Shown in pieces: positions 14,107 to 25,316 of a DNA stretch of 64,000 bases. A program made the translations under genes and the position numbers. The stretch's first letter is position 1. Each line of letters begins with the position of its first letter. This stretch comes from Sordariomycetes sp. S80-01Y (taxonomy: Eukaryota > Ascomycota > Sordariomycetes), in contig JAXQJY010000027.1 in assembly GCA_037042185.1 (NCBI GenBank), positions 1,674,001 to 1,738,000 of the forward strand. The letters run 5' to 3'. Below the pieces are notes generated by a model. It saw nothing but the letters and a program-made list of their open reading frames with translations. It did not search any database and had not been told where the DNA came from.

Positions 14107-15985
14107 TTAGTCGGGAAGTTCCGTAACAGGAGGGCCGCGCGTGCTCTTGGGAAGGTCGGGGACCACGGTGGTAGGAATACAGTCGCAAGCACTGGACACG
14201 CGCTCGATGGGCCCGGCGTTTTGGTTCTCGTAGCAGCCCTGGCGGGCGTACTCGGGGAGGAGGCTCTCCTCGTCGTACAGACGGTTGGTGAAGTTGCCGC
14301 AGAACTCAATCGACTCCTCGAGGCGGCCCTCAATGTGCCCAGCACGCATGGCTCGGAGACAGTTGTCGGCGTTGCACTTGGGGGGCTTGGGGCACTCCTT
14401 GCTCGTCATCTTGACAACGAAGCTGCCGCGCTCGATGGTGTGAACGAAGATGAAACCGGACTTGAACTCGGCAAAGGATGACCAGGAGCCGAGGAAGGCG
14501 GCAAGACCACCACCCACCTCGTCGTCGTCCTCGGGGTAGATGTCGAAGAAACCAGCCTCGCAGACGCTTCCACCGGTGGGGTCCTTGGTGACGCTGCTGA
14601 TGTCCCAGACGTTGAGGCCGTTGCCGTAGTTGGACTGGTAGACGAGGTTGTCGACAACGTACTGGTTGTGGTCAATGGAGCGTCTTGTGCCGGCGAAGGA
14701 ACCCGACCACACGGGCTTCTCCAGGTCGCGGATGTCGATGATGTGGGTCGTGGGGCGGCCCTGGGCGATGGACTCAGGGTACTCGCCGTCGGGAGCAGCA
14801 GTCTCGTCGAACTCATCATCCAGGAAGATGTACTCCTGCCACTGGCGGTCGTTGACGGCACCCTGGTGGCTGTAGGCGGCAGCCGGGTAGTCAATGATGG
14901 AGATGATGTTGGTGACGTTGCCGGTCTTGTCGGTAACGTCGTAGATGGTCAAGGTGTCCTCGTTGTATCCGTAGCAGATATCACGGCCGGTGTAGCGCTC
15001 ATCGGGGCCACGGTACACGACACACTCGGCGTCGTGGACGTAGCCGTCCCCGGCCGCACAGCCAGTACTGTGAACATTTTCAGGATCGCTGATGTCCAGG
15101 AAGATCAGACCACCCTTGCAGGGCATGTTATTCCTAACGCGGATGGTCTCGTTGCCGCCACTCGAGCCGACGGCCACGGCGTAGTTGAGCTCGAAGTTGA
15201 CCACAATGTTGTGGGTGCGACCGACGGGGAGGTAGTCCCAGAACTGCTCGCCGGTGGCGTTGGTGCGCAGGCCCCAGTGTCCGGCCAGATCAGACTGCTC
15301 GAACGTCGTGGGGCTCGCAGGGTCGAGGTCGAGAACCTTCTTCATGTCGAACAGCTGGACGCCGTGGTTCATGGCCTCGGAGCCGATGACGCAGATGTCG
15401 CCAACGATGCGAATCTCGCGCCAATTGGAGCCGATCGGGTCGAACTGGGGGAGACGGCCCAGGTAGACCAGCTTGCCCTCCTTGGAGATCTCAGCGAAGG
15501 CAGTGCCGTCGTACTGACCGATGGCGACGATCTCGCGGCCGTCCTCGGAAGTCCATCCCCAGGAAGAGGAGCCCCGTCCGTAAGAGGATCCCAAGTCGGC
15601 GTGGCTCAGGAAGTGGTAGAGGTCGATCTATACGCGTTAATGCCTGCGGCTGACCGAGTCGTTGGAGTACTCACGTTGCTGCATCTGAAGGTGTTGTTGG
15701 CGTCACCAGGAATCGCAGCTGCGAACCCATCGACGCACTTGGTGTAGCCAAGCTCGGGGTACTGAGCGCTGTTCATGAGACCGGCCTGCTCTTCAGCTTC
15801 CCATTGAGCCTAAATCGGTCAGAAGTGCCATTGCTTCAACTGGGGAGGGACAGTACCATCTTCATGGCCATGATGCGTGCGTGAACTTCACCGCTGGCGT
15901 ACTCTTCCTTGGAGCCGGCGCTGGCGGCGCTGCTCAAGCCCACCATGGCGGAGCCCATCAGGGCGAGGGAGCTGATGCGAACCAT
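14107..15985 (-). CDS. Secreted LVIVD-repeat-like beta-propeller protein
   Basis: Exons 15985..15857, 15809..15675 and 15627..14107 give 594 residues. Residues 1-23 form a clear signal peptide (basic start, LALMGSAMVGL core, small residues before ASA). The mature part has repeated short beta segments of the kind IFLDISDPEN, LTIYDVTDKTGN, THIIDIRDLEKP and LNVWDISSVTKD. This spacing fits LVIVD/choice-of-anchor-type repeats that fold into a propeller. The C-terminal 120 residues are Cys rich (about eight) and end in a Thr/Pro-rich tail. Several N-glycosylation sequons are present. No catalytic motif is evident, so a binding or cell-wall role is only a guess. The codons are strongly C/G-ending, suggesting good expression. 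I could not assign a named family beyond the repeat type. Confidence 0.82.
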
Positions 15986-17526
15986 TCTGTCGTTTCTGGA
16001 AACGGGTGCCTGGCAGTCGAGAGCAAAGCACCCGGAACCGGCGGGAAGGGCTATAAGTACACAATCGGCTCCAAGACCCCGACGGTGTACCAAGCACCCG
16101 GGAACCGTTGACCTTCCTTTCCCGGATCCATGTTCTAGAAACGCGTGGAAGAGGCCTGCCGTCGGACCTGGGGAAGCTGACGATGTTGCCGGACTAACAG
16201 CTGCGGTAACAAGAGGCGCACGATTCGCGCCGGTCGTTAACACGAGAGCAGAGTGCGATGCACAGAACGAAGCTATCTGGCTTGGCGAGCGTGAGTCCAG
16301 GCTTACCTCTGCTTACCCGCCCTGTAGCCCTGCGCAATTGGAGAGCTCCCATTTGTTCCTCGCCGTCTCCCCCTCAGTCGTGTCAATCACCTCCCTGTTG
16401 TGGAAGGTCCTCGAGGTCTTGGGCTGATAAGGTTGTCCAGCGGGCCCATTTATTTAAGCTTATCTCGTAGCTTATTTTGGTTCTTTCAGTTCTGCCCAGA
16501 CCTCCGTACGAGCAAGACGACTTGTTGCACGACAAGCTGCCAGGCAATATTACTCAATTGAATGAAGGAGAGGAAATTCTATGCACCGGCGCTGGGGGTA
16601 GAGAAACATGCGACTTTCTACATCGCCCGAAGCCCTGCACAGTATCTTGTCCGTTGGATGGCCACGCATGAGAGTGAGGTTGCGTCGACTTCCAAGGCAA
16701 GGCTGGTTCGAAGTCTGCTTTCAATCAGTATCTTTGAAATCACTTAGAGTCCACAATGAGGCCTTTTAGAAGGTATCTCAAAGTCTGCACAGACGCGCGG
16801 ATGAAGAAGAGGCAATGGAGCAGCAGAATGGCAACCCGGATGTGCTTCCTCATGTGTAGAGTGTGGAGAAGGCCGTGAACCTTGTTTGGATGAATGTCCC
16901 GCGCCCCTCAGACGCGGAGAAGCGGCCTGGAATTGTTGGCCCCGGTGGACCTGCGCCGACTTCAGCGGCTGATCGTGAGCTCCGTCCTTGTGTCTTTGAA
17001 ATGTGCGCCGGATACCCAAAACACACTTCCATGGCTCTGCTCTCTCCGCACTGATGGTAAGGCGCACTGATGCCTGTTTTAGATCATATCGACAGGATGC
17101 GAGTGACTTGGATCAATATGGAATTCAACTGGCGTAGTTGCACCATGTTCGTACCGGAGCCACTGTTGTAACTCAATGCCGACGGCCAAGTCTCGCCTAA
17201 CGCCAATACGCTCTGGCATACCTTGCCTTGCTGCTTAGACTCTGATCTTGTCCTCATCTCTGGTCCACCACGCGAGAGCGGAATCAAGGGGATAGACTCA
17301 GGGCCATCTTTCCGGACTGAACGACTGGTGCAGGAACGCTACGTAAGTCTTTGTGGATGAAAGTATGAACATGATCAGTTTGGTGACATGACTGACGCCC
17401 ACTAGACATCGAGCTCGTCAGAACCGACTGAGAGCTGCGCCAAGACATCACGAAAAGAGCGCCAAAGTGAGAGAAATCAGCAAAGGCCGAGTGTAAATGC
17501 TCAGATTCATGACCAGACATTCATAA
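15986..17526. other. Intergenic, 1.5 kb
   Basis: Begins with the promoter of the secreted protein gene: on the minus strand a CTTATAGCCC string lies about 65 bp upstream of its ATG. The rest holds only short scattered open frames, and I see no gene. Confidence 0.5.
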
Positions 17527-18815
17527 CTACTTGATGCCGTCCCTTTTCACCGTATTCAACAAGGGCTCCCCGCTCTCCAGTCGCTCGAGGTTGCTGTACA
17601 GAATGTCCGACACCCTCGAAAATACATTTGTCGACTGCCAGCTGATGTGCGGCGAGATGAAGCAGTTCGGCGCCTTCCACAGCCTGTGCCCCTTGGGCAG
17701 CGGTTCCGGATCCGTCACGTCCAGGGCCGCGCCGGCGATCTTTCCCTTCTCCAGCGCCTCACACAGGGCGTCCGTGTCGATGATGGGTCCCCGTGCCACG
17801 TTGGAGATGAAGGTCTTCTTGCTGTTCTTGCTGAGGATCTCGAACTGGCGCTCGCCGAGAAGACCCTTGGTGTTCTTGACCAAAGGGACGGCTACGACGA
17901 GGATGTCGAGATCCTGAGCGAGGAAGTCGTCCACGCTGCCGCTGAACCACTTCTCCGGGATGGCCCCATCGGGGTCTCCTGTTCCCGGCACCCGGTAGCC
18001 CGAGGTGTCCTGACGCGACTCCGCCGTCTCCCGAGGTGTCTGGGTGTAAGCATAGACTTGCATACCCATTGCCTGGGCGATACGGGCGCAATTACGACCT
18101 ATGGCGCCGTACCCGAGGATGCCCCTGATCTGGTGTCAGCGATGGGCTCACTCGACGAAAGCTCAACATACATTCGCCTCCCAACGGAGTCCGTGCCGAA
18201 GGTGGGAAAGCTAATCTTGGGTGCCCACGTCTCGGTCTCCTTGTCCATTGCGTATTTAGCCAGGGCATGAACGTGCGAGAGCCACGTCCCGATCACCCAT
18301 TCGGCGATCTGCGGTCTGCTCCCGTCAGTCGGCTACAAACACACGGCGGCCTGGAACGTCACTCACGGATGCACGCCACTGCTGGAGCAGAAGCGGACTT
18401 CAGGGTCCATGTACTTCTCATGGCCGACCCAGCGATCCGAGCCAGCACTCGCCAGCTGGACGAACCTCACGTTCTTCATGCGCTCCGCGCTCGGCGGCGG
18501 GTACAGACAGACCATCGTCGCATCCCTCGTGACCTCCTCGGGAAGCTCATCGAGCGACGATAGGCCAGACGGGACCACCTCGGCCTTCTCCCAGTGAATC
18601 TTGAGGGCGGGGAAGCGAGCGCGCATCCGATCCAGCCAGCCAGGCGGCGGGTCTATTGGCAGATGAACGAGCAGTTTGTCCTTGTCAAAGGGCGCCATTG
18701 TGGTGAGAGCACGTGCGGTGTTGCTGGGTCGGAACGGCTTCGCGCGGGCGGTGAGACCTGCTGATGGTATAGGGTTCGTCCTTGCGGCAATTAGTCGAGC
18801 CAGAGGCTGGGTCAT
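17527..18815 (-). CDS. D-isomer-specific 2-hydroxyacid dehydrogenase
   Basis: NAD(P)-dependent oxidoreductase interconverting 2-oxo and D-2-hydroxy acids; the exact substrate is unknown. Exons 18815..18367, 18315..18172 and 18124..17527 join to 396 residues. The Rossmann motif GYGAIG is near residue 201. The catalytic triad of the family can be placed: Arg in VARGP (about 309), Glu in DPEP (about 337) and His in SPHISW (about 355). The first 39 residues, before a second ATG at 18698, are Arg/Ala/Ser/Thr rich without acids, so the longer form may carry a mitochondrial presequence and the shorter form be cytosolic. Both introns are about 50 bp and GT-AG. The family is broad (glyoxylate and hydroxypyruvate reductases among others), so no symbol is given. 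Confidence 0.9.
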
Positions 18816-19172
18816 GGCTCGGATCCTGTCTCCAGACTTCGGCTCAGCGCCGGCGCCAACATGGCGGGACGCAGGGCTTTAAATCTCATGGCAGCTCTGG
18901 CCGATTTTCGAGGATCGGATTTCGGGTCCGAGAAGGATGTGTCGGAACCCCATTTTCGCCGGCGATCATGTCAGAATCCGTGAGGAAACTTAGCGTGGAC
19001 GGCTTTGCGTGTTAAGTTTTGGGCGTGGAAGAAGTGGGCATTCTGGGTCGTCTGACATGCGCAGGGCGCGGGCACGCGGGGAGCAGGGGTGCTCTCGTGG
19101 CAATTGGCTCGTTATGAGGCTCATGTACATACATACTACTACAACTAGTACAATCATTACACTTCACGTAGT
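18816..19172. other. Intergenic between two minus-strand genes
   Basis: Holds the dehydrogenase promoter and the 3' flank of the Sea3-like gene. Nothing else was seen. Confidence 0.5.
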
Positions 19173-22100
19173 TCATCCGCGCTTGCTGTTCCTCCGCAAG
19201 CTGGAAGCGCGCGACCACGACCCGGCCGACTTCTTTAGGCGCCCGAAGCTCAGCGCAGCCGCCGACGCGGCTGACCCTCCAGGACTGGTGACGACGGCGT
19301 CCGGCGGCTCGGACGCTCGTCGACCTCTCTCATCGTCCTCGGTATCATCGATCGCGGGCGACGGCAGCCTCGACAGCTTGATGGAGCTCTTAAACACGGC
19401 GCTCTGCAGAGCCGCCCACGATTCGACCTGGCCATCCGCCGCCTCCTCGACGCAGTTGCACTCGTCGCCCGCCGGGCAGACCGTTTCCCCAGCCGCATGC
19501 CACTCCGCAAGACACGCTTCGTGGCTGGCGCACCCGCACGACAGGCAGGGTGGGAACAGGGCATCGACCGGCTCCAAGCAGTACACGCAGCGGAGCTGGC
19601 TCTGCGTTCGGTGGCAGCGATCGCAGGACCCTACGGCGCCGCCCATCCTCGCGTCGGAGGATGTGTACCGAGACGGGTCAAGCTGCGTCTCGTGGACGCG
19701 ACAGATGCCCGTGACGTCCAAGCCGCGTCCCGACGCTACAAGGGCGTGCAGCTGGTCCTTCTTCCCCATCACGATAGGCGACGAGCCCGTCTGGGGATGC
19801 GCCGAGCTGCCCTCCTGTATGGTGAAGGACTCGCTCATGCTGCCGTCTTTGGTCCTGGCCTGGGAGTCGGCCTTGATGATGTTGAACTTCATGATCTCGA
19901 GCCGCGCAAGCGGCTCATCCCACATCTGAAGCATCTCGGCGTATGCGTATCGGTAGTTGACGTAGGATTGAGATTTGCAGGGTTCAAGCATGGGGGCGCT
20001 CAGCCAGCCATCGTCGTCAAACATTGTCTGATCCTCCACGTAGACCGAGACGCTGACTGGCACCAGGGGCAAGCTGTCCTCGAGCTCATCCTCGTCGTCG
20101 TCCATTGAAATGCGGCCGACGCTCGAGTCCCCCATGCCCGTCTGGTGTCCCCATGCGGCGCTGCCGCCGCCGGGTGCGAGGCTGTTGATGATGGTTTCCA
20201 CGGGGCTCGGCTTCTTCTTCCCCTGGTGGGGCGGCGAGGCAGAGCTGCCTCCCGTGAAGGATCTGGAGATGCCTGTGAAGGATGACGCCAAGCTGGTGTT
20301 GCCCTTGGACGCCGCGCGGGCGTTCGGCGATCTGGCACCGCTTTGGGCAATCTCGAGCTCGCCGAAGTGGCCCTTGCGCTTGGCGGGCGGCGTTTCTCCG
20401 CACGAGTATGAGTTGGAAGCCGGGTCGCCCGTCCACGCGACATCCTCGGATGCTTGACTGGCTGCGTAGTAGGGTGTCATGGGTGTTCGCGGCGTCGTCA
20501 GGCCGGACGTGTTGCGGCTCCTGCCGTACAGGTTCCACGCCGAGGCGTCCGTCGGGTAGTAATCAAGGGAGAATGACGGGGCCTTCAGCGGTAGAGGCGT
20601 TTCCGGCTGGGGTAGCTGCGATTCTGCGTAGGCCACGCTGTCGTCTGATGAAGTTTCGCTGAAGATGCAAGACAGCATCGCAAGCATCTGGATGTCAAAG
20701 ATCTGCTCAAAGTACTCCAGCAGGTCGGCAATGAACTGCTGAGCCAGGGGGTGCTCCCCCCACTTGACTCTCCCCGAGAGGCCGTCGCTTGAGTACATGG
20801 ATGCGAAGCCCGAGTCCGGAGAACCCGGGCTCCCGTAGTCTCGATCTTTTGCCAAGGACTCCCGAGCGATCACGAGTATGGAGCTCCTCCTGTTGTCCTG
20901 CATGACCACCTCAAGCGGAATGCCCTTCCGGAGAAGAAGCGTCAAGTAACGCCAGATTGTCGCCATGTCCTCGAATCCGTGTTTTTCTGCAACCGTAGCA
21001 TTGTGTTCACAGACTTCAGCGCCGTCGCCGAAAATGGCATACTCCTTCGCAAGCTCCTTCTTGGATGGCAGGAGTCCACGCAGGTCGTGCATGGAAACCA
21101 AATTCCTCGGCCGGCCGATGCGCCTGCGGCTGTAGGCGGTGCCCGTGCCCGTGCCTACCCCTGTGCCCGTGCCGCCGCCGCTCGACCGTATCGACCTATC
21201 CTCACTCCAAGTCTTCCTCAGCTGGCGACTCGGATGATACCACAGGCTCATCTTATTGATCGACGTGGACTCCGAGTCGCTGGACGAGGAGGATGAAGTC
21301 TCCATCGACTCGTCCGAATCCGAGTTGTCCTCTGCAGCTGACGTTTCCTCTCCAGTATACTTGTGCTTCGGGGGTGCTTCGTGGGACAACCGGCCGAACC
21401 CAGCGAAGAAGGGCTGCTCAACCTTCCCACGGTCTTTGTGCACCTCGGCGGTGCTCGAGAACAGGGCCCTAGCCTTTTCTTCCTTGGTGGGGAAGAAACA
21501 TATGAGGCGGCCGTCGTTGGAGAACCTCGCACCGCAAGTTCGAGGTGGCGGCGGTATGATTGTTCGATTCGGGGGCGCCAGCGCGGTCTCGGCCTCGGTT
21601 GGTGGAACCAGCTCCTGCGACATGGAAGCAGAGCCACCCGCTGGTATATCTTCGTCCTCCTCGCTGCTGGAGCTCTCGTCAACGAGACCATGCAAATCGT
21701 CGTCAAGATCTCGCACGTTCTTGAAGAATGTCGTGCTGGACTCGAGGTCGACTTCTCCGAGCAGATAGGTGAAGGCAACGTCGAGACATCTCTGCTTCCG
21801 GCTCAGAAACTGTTCTGCGAGCTGCTGGATCTCTCGGGTGATTCTTGTATGGGTTTCCTCTGGCAAGAAGGAAGTCTTCTCGATGATGAAGTTGGGGGCG
21901 GCCGACTCGGGATAGCCTTCCGGGATGTCGATCTTGACCTTGATGAAGATGGTCTCGCCGTCCGGCCCCCAGGGGCCGTTCAAGGACGCGTTGAGGGTCA
22001 TGCTATCCCACTCAATGTGATCCCACTTGACCTTGGGTATCTGATTGCTGATCTGCAAGACCTCCGCCTGGACGGTGTCCGGCTCGCCCCAGTCGTCGTC

Positions 22101-23579
22101 GGGGTACCCATGGCCGAACACGCTTGAATCTTTGGACATCTGGCGCTTGGGCAGAGCACCAGGTCCCGACGGCTTCCTCTTCGTAATGGTGATGCCCTTC
22201 AGCCAACCTATCTGGGACTGGTTGCGATCCTTCTTGCCCTTTACCTTGGCCTTCATGGACGGTCCGCGCCAGCCTCCCTTCTGCACCTGTCGTCCTGAGC
22301 TGCCGGAGCGCATGCTGAGTGTGAGAGCGCTCTGACGTGAGTGTCCATGGCCGGCTCTAGGGTCGCTCATGGTTCCGGCCTTTCTATCTCTGCTCACGTT
22401 GTCGTCGACAGCGCGGAAAGTTTTGTACGCGGCACCCTTGCGGGTAAGGTTGATGCCCTTTGCCGCCGGGGCGTTTTTTGTGTAGCCGACAGCAGAGAGT
22501 ATGCTGCTGTCGATGCATTGCAGCCGCAGCTCGTTGTCTGCACCCCACGACACCAGCTGAAACTCTCGCGTATCGATGTTGTCGTCCGTGATTCCGCCTC
22601 GACTCCTCCAGAGAAATTCCTTCGCCTTGTGGTGGCCGTGGCCGGGGAAACGGGCAATCGGGTCGATGGAGGCATCTTTTGGCGCCTCCTTGATCCGTCT
22701 CTGATCGTACAAATACAGGTCGCCGGGCTCGTTTTGAGGCATGGCCAGCAGACCATCTCCAAACGGCGTGTGCCGTGCCCTCCAAACAGGGTACTCTGTG
22801 TGAAGGACGTTCTCGGGCTCCTCTGTGCTCTTTGAATAGTCCCAGAACTTGATGCTCTTGTCCAGAGAGCACGTCACAATAGCAGTAGGATTTGTCCGGT
22901 TCCAATCCAGGCCGTAGATCTTGGAGGTGTGTGCGCTGATGGACTGCAGCGGCTCGCAAGCACGCCGCTCGTCCCATATGTGCAGCCACCTATCATGCGA
23001 AGACGCCAGAACGTGTGGTTGCTGGCGGCTGTACTTGACCTGCGTCGCTCCAGCAAACCAGTCGCAGAAGGTGAGCACGGGCTGCCGCGGTCGTCGTAGA
23101 TCCCAGGAATGAACGTAGCCGTCCACTGAGCACGTCGCGAGGACGTCCGGGTGGTGGGCTGAGAAGTTGATGTCGGTAATGGCGCGACTATGCCCCTGCA
23201 GGGAGTGTTCGATCGCGCCCGACGAGGAGTCCTCCCTCAAATTCAGATTCCAGACCAGAGCCCGGTGGTTTGCCGTGGACACCACCCAGTAGTCGCGCGC
23301 CGCGAATGGCGACCATTGCACATCTGTGACCAGCCACGGGAGCCCATGCGTTCTGAGGCGCCGGGGTGGGTTGTACGGAGAGTCCAAGTCGATGATTGCG
23401 AGTCCGTCCGGCGAGGCCAGGGCGATGTCGCGTCCGGACGGTGAGATGGTAGCCGATCCAACGAGGCCATCGACGTGGATGGTTCCATCGGACTCAAAGC
23501 TCTCGCTGTCATACGCCGACTTGATGACCTTTCCTTTCTTTGGCGCATCGACAGCCTGATACTGGTCGAAGGGCGGCAT
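19173..23579 (-). CDS. Sea3/Mtc5-like SEA (GATOR2) complex subunit, WDR59 family
   Basis: A single open frame of 1468 residues. WD40 repeats cover about residues 40-350, with units such as LQGHSRAITDINFSAHHP and WD dipeptides. An RWD domain lies near 500-610 (WDHIEW, PEGYPESAAPNFII). A long Ser-rich linker follows. A C-terminal RING-like finger lies at about 1315-1375, with CDRC, CVYC, CLSCGC, H and CPAGDECNC. WD40 + RWD + RING in this order is the hallmark of Sea3/Mtc5 (WDR59), a GATOR2-type subunit at the vacuole that relieves TORC1 inhibition when amino acids are present. A Gly-Thr/Val low-complexity run is near residue 800. It is divergent from Ubc13 with a 633-bp shared upstream region. 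The absence of introns over 4.4 kb is notable among intron-bearing neighbours but not suspicious. Confidence 0.9.
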   Translation of the reverse strand: MPPFDQYQAVDAPKKGKVIKSAYDSESFESDGTIHVDGLVGSATISPSGRDIALASPDGLAIIDLDSPYNPPRRLRTHGLPWLVTDVQWSPFAARDYWVVSTANHRALVWNLNLREDSSSGAIEHSLQGHSRAITDINFSAHHPDVLATCSVDGYVHSWDLRRPRQPVLTFCDWFAGATQVKYSRQQPHVLASSHDRWLHIWDERRACEPLQSISAHTSKIYGLDWNRTNPTAIVTCSLDKSIKFWDYSKSTEEPENVLHTEYPVWRARHTPFGDGLLAMPQNEPGDLYLYDQRRIKEAPKDASIDPIARFPGHGHHKAKEFLWRSRGGITDDNIDTREFQLVSWGADNELRLQCIDSSILSAVGYTKNAPAAKGINLTRKGAAYKTFRAVDDNVSRDRKAGTMSDPRAGHGHSRQSALTLSMRSGSSGRQVQKGGWRGPSMKAKVKGKKDRNQSQIGWLKGITITKRKPSGPGALPKRQMSKDSSVFGHGYPDDDWGEPDTVQAEVLQISNQIPKVKWDHIEWDSMTLNASLNGPWGPDGETIFIKVKIDIPEGYPESAAPNFIIEKTSFLPEETHTRITREIQQLAEQFLSRKQRCLDVAFTYLLGEVDLESSTTFFKNVRDLDDDLHGLVDESSSSEEDEDIPAGGSASMSQELVPPTEAETALAPPNRTIIPPPPRTCGARFSNDGRLICFFPTKEEKARALFSSTAEVHKDRGKVEQPFFAGFGRLSHEAPPKHKYTGEETSAAEDNSDSDESMETSSSSSSDSESTSINKMSLWYHPSRQLRKTWSEDRSIRSSGGGTGTGVGTGTGTAYSRRRIGRPRNLVSMHDLRGLLPSKKELAKEYAIFGDGAEVCEHNATVAEKHGFEDMATIWRYLTLLLRKGIPLEVVMQDNRRSSILVIARESLAKDRDYGSPGSPDSGFASMYSSDGLSGRVKWGEHPLAQQFIADLLEYFEQIFDIQMLAMLSCIFSETSSDDSVAYAESQLPQPETPLPLKAPSFSLDYYPTDASAWNLYGRSRNTSGLTTPRTPMTPYYAASQASEDVAWTGDPASNSYSCGETPPAKRKGHFGELEIAQSGARSPNARAASKGNTSLASSFTGISRSFTGGSSASPPHQGKKKPSPVETIINSLAPGGGSAAWGHQTGMGDSSVGRISMDDDEDELEDSLPLVPVSVSVYVEDQTMFDDDGWLSAPMLEPCKSQSYVNYRYAYAEMLQMWDEPLARLEIMKFNIIKADSQARTKDGSMSESFTIQEGSSAHPQTGSSPIVMGKKDQLHALVASGRGLDVTGICRVHETQLDPSRYTSSDARMGGAVGSCDRCHRTQSQLRCVYCLEPVDALFPPCLSCGCASHEACLAEWHAAGETVCPAGDECNCVEEAADGQVESWAALQSAVFKSSIKLSRLPSPAIDDTEDDERGRRASEPPDAVVTSPGGSAASAAALSFGRLKKSAGSWSRASSLRRNSKRG

Positions 23580-24212
23580 CGTGACGGGGATGCTGTCGCG
23601 TGAAGCGGCTCATGTCTAGTCTACCCCGTCGCGTTCATCTGCGAAGCATGAGCGCCGAGGCCGAGGCGTCAATCTGGAAGAACGGCCTTCAGCAGTCAAT
23701 AGTAATGCTTCTTCGCTTTTACTCGTTGAGTCTGCATCGTCGTCGTTGTGCTGTTGAGCCCCTGCGCGGATGTGCCGTCAGAGGTGAATGTCGTCGGAGC
23801 CTGTAAGATAAGGGTGATAGCGAGCAAGTACTTTTGTGTGACGAACAGCGGACAGACTACCTTGATGGACAACACCGTCACTCGCCCACGTGGACCCACC
23901 AGACCGCGCTGCTCTGCCACCACCTTGGCTGCGGGCTCTGCGAAACACCTGATAGTCGGTTCATGACCGCCCAACTGCTTCGCCTGCTCTAGACCTTCGC
24001 CCATCGTTTCATCGAGTCCAAATAAGGCGGCAATTCATCGCCCGTAGTTCGCAAGGCGTCTGCTGATTGTTTTACATTTTACTGCCCGAAGCGCCTGCCT
24101 AGCAGTCGCGTCCAACGCCCCTCATCGACCTCCAAGTGCCCCGCCTCCCGTCACAGAAGACGCCATCTACATCTAGGTTTAAAGTCCTATCTCGATCTGA
24201 GGAATCGTCGCA
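23580..24212. promoter_or_regulatory. Shared divergent promoter of the Sea3-like gene and Ubc13
   Basis: These 633 bp separate two start codons on opposite strands, so both promoters must lie here. No clear TATA box was seen. Pyrimidine-rich tracts precede the Ubc13 start. Confidence 0.5.
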
Positions 24213-24826
24213 ATGGCGTTGCCAAAGCGCATCATCAAAGAGACCGAGCGTCTCATGGCAGAGCCGTGAGTGCGGACCTGAGAGGCTCGACAGGGTCTGG
24301 AAGTTGACCGTGGTACAGTGTCCCTGGCATCAGTGCAGTACCCCACGAAGAGAACCTGCGATACTTCGACGTCGAAATCCACGGACCGACCCAGTCTCCT
24401 TACGAAGGTGTGTTTCCGAAGCAGAAGTTGCAAATGTCGGCAAGGCTAAGACTCTTTTAGGCGGGATATTCAAGCTTGAGCTGTTTCTGCCCGAGGACTA
24501 TCCCATGACTCCTCCCAAAATTCGCTTCCTCACCAAGATCTTCCACCCTAACGTCGACAAGCTCGGCCGCATCTGCCTCGATGTTCTGAAGAGTATGCGC
24601 GAGGCCCGACCTCAACCGTCCCGACGCTGACAAGTATGCAGACAACTGGTCCCCTGCCCTCCAGATCCGCACCATCCTCCTCTCGATCCAGGCTCTCCTT
24701 GGAGCACCGAACCCCGATGACCCTCTCGCTGCCGATGTTGCAAAGAGCTGGAAGGAAGACGAGCAAGCCGCGATTGCTACGGCCAAGGAGTGGACCAAGA
24801 AGTACGCGCAACCTCCCCCGTCGTAG
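24213..24826 (+). CDS. ubc13: Ubiquitin-conjugating enzyme E2 Ubc13 (UBE2N)
   Basis: E2 that, with a Uev/Mms2 partner, builds Lys63-linked ubiquitin chains, chiefly for post-replication DNA repair. Exons 24213-24265, 24319-24407, 24461-24592 and 24642-24826 give 152 residues, matching the family. The catalytic Cys is residue 86 in [13 protein letters not shown] lies just before it (residues 76-78) and the SPALQIRT segment after it; both are typical of Ubc13. The residue after the active-site loop is Asn (LKNNW), read across a split codon. All introns are GT-AG and short. It converges with the ATP synthase d gene downstream. Confidence 0.95.
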
Positions 24827-24871
24827 GGAACGGAGTGATTCAAAGCAGCGGGATCGGACGAGATATGAATG

Positions 24872-24899
24872 GCGCGCACGTGCGCGTGCGCACGTACGT
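24872..24899. repeat. 28-bp alternating purine-pyrimidine tract in the Ubc13 3' region
   Basis: Every base from 24872 to 24899 alternates purine and pyrimidine. Within it, 24873-24886 is a perfect 14-bp palindrome centred on CACGTG. Such tracts can adopt Z-DNA. It lies 46 bp past the Ubc13 stop codon. Confidence 0.8.
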
Positions 24900-25316
24900 T
24901 GGCAACGGCGTTAGGCATCAGATTACAACGAGAGCACCTCCGGGCGGCTACATGGTGGTTGTCAAGGCACGGCATCTCCCGTTGACCGGGCGGTACACAT
25001 AGCACCCTAAGCGGTGCGGATGCGAGTAGATCATCACCCGAAACCCAAACGTGCCCGATATAGATGTCGTTTTCCCCTCTCAAGTTCATATTGCTCTTGC
25101 CGCACTTTGTCTCCAGTGAAGGCGTGACCATCGGGTAAAAGCGGAAGTCCCGCCGGCGGCTCGTCAGTAGGCCAAGATCACGTCAACAGCAACGAAGAAA
25201 TCAGAGGTCGGTGCAGGATGAGTGTATTAGCTCCGTCCTCCAGTCCGTATCTACTACAATGCTAGAGTACACAAAGGGAATCTGGGTGTATAAAGGTAGT
25301 GAACGACGAGGTTCGT

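Noticed and set aside
14668-15747. 359-codon plus-strand open frame
   Set aside because: Antisense shadow of the secreted LVIVD-like gene; composition (Val, Asp, Gly) is what the reverse of that gene gives.
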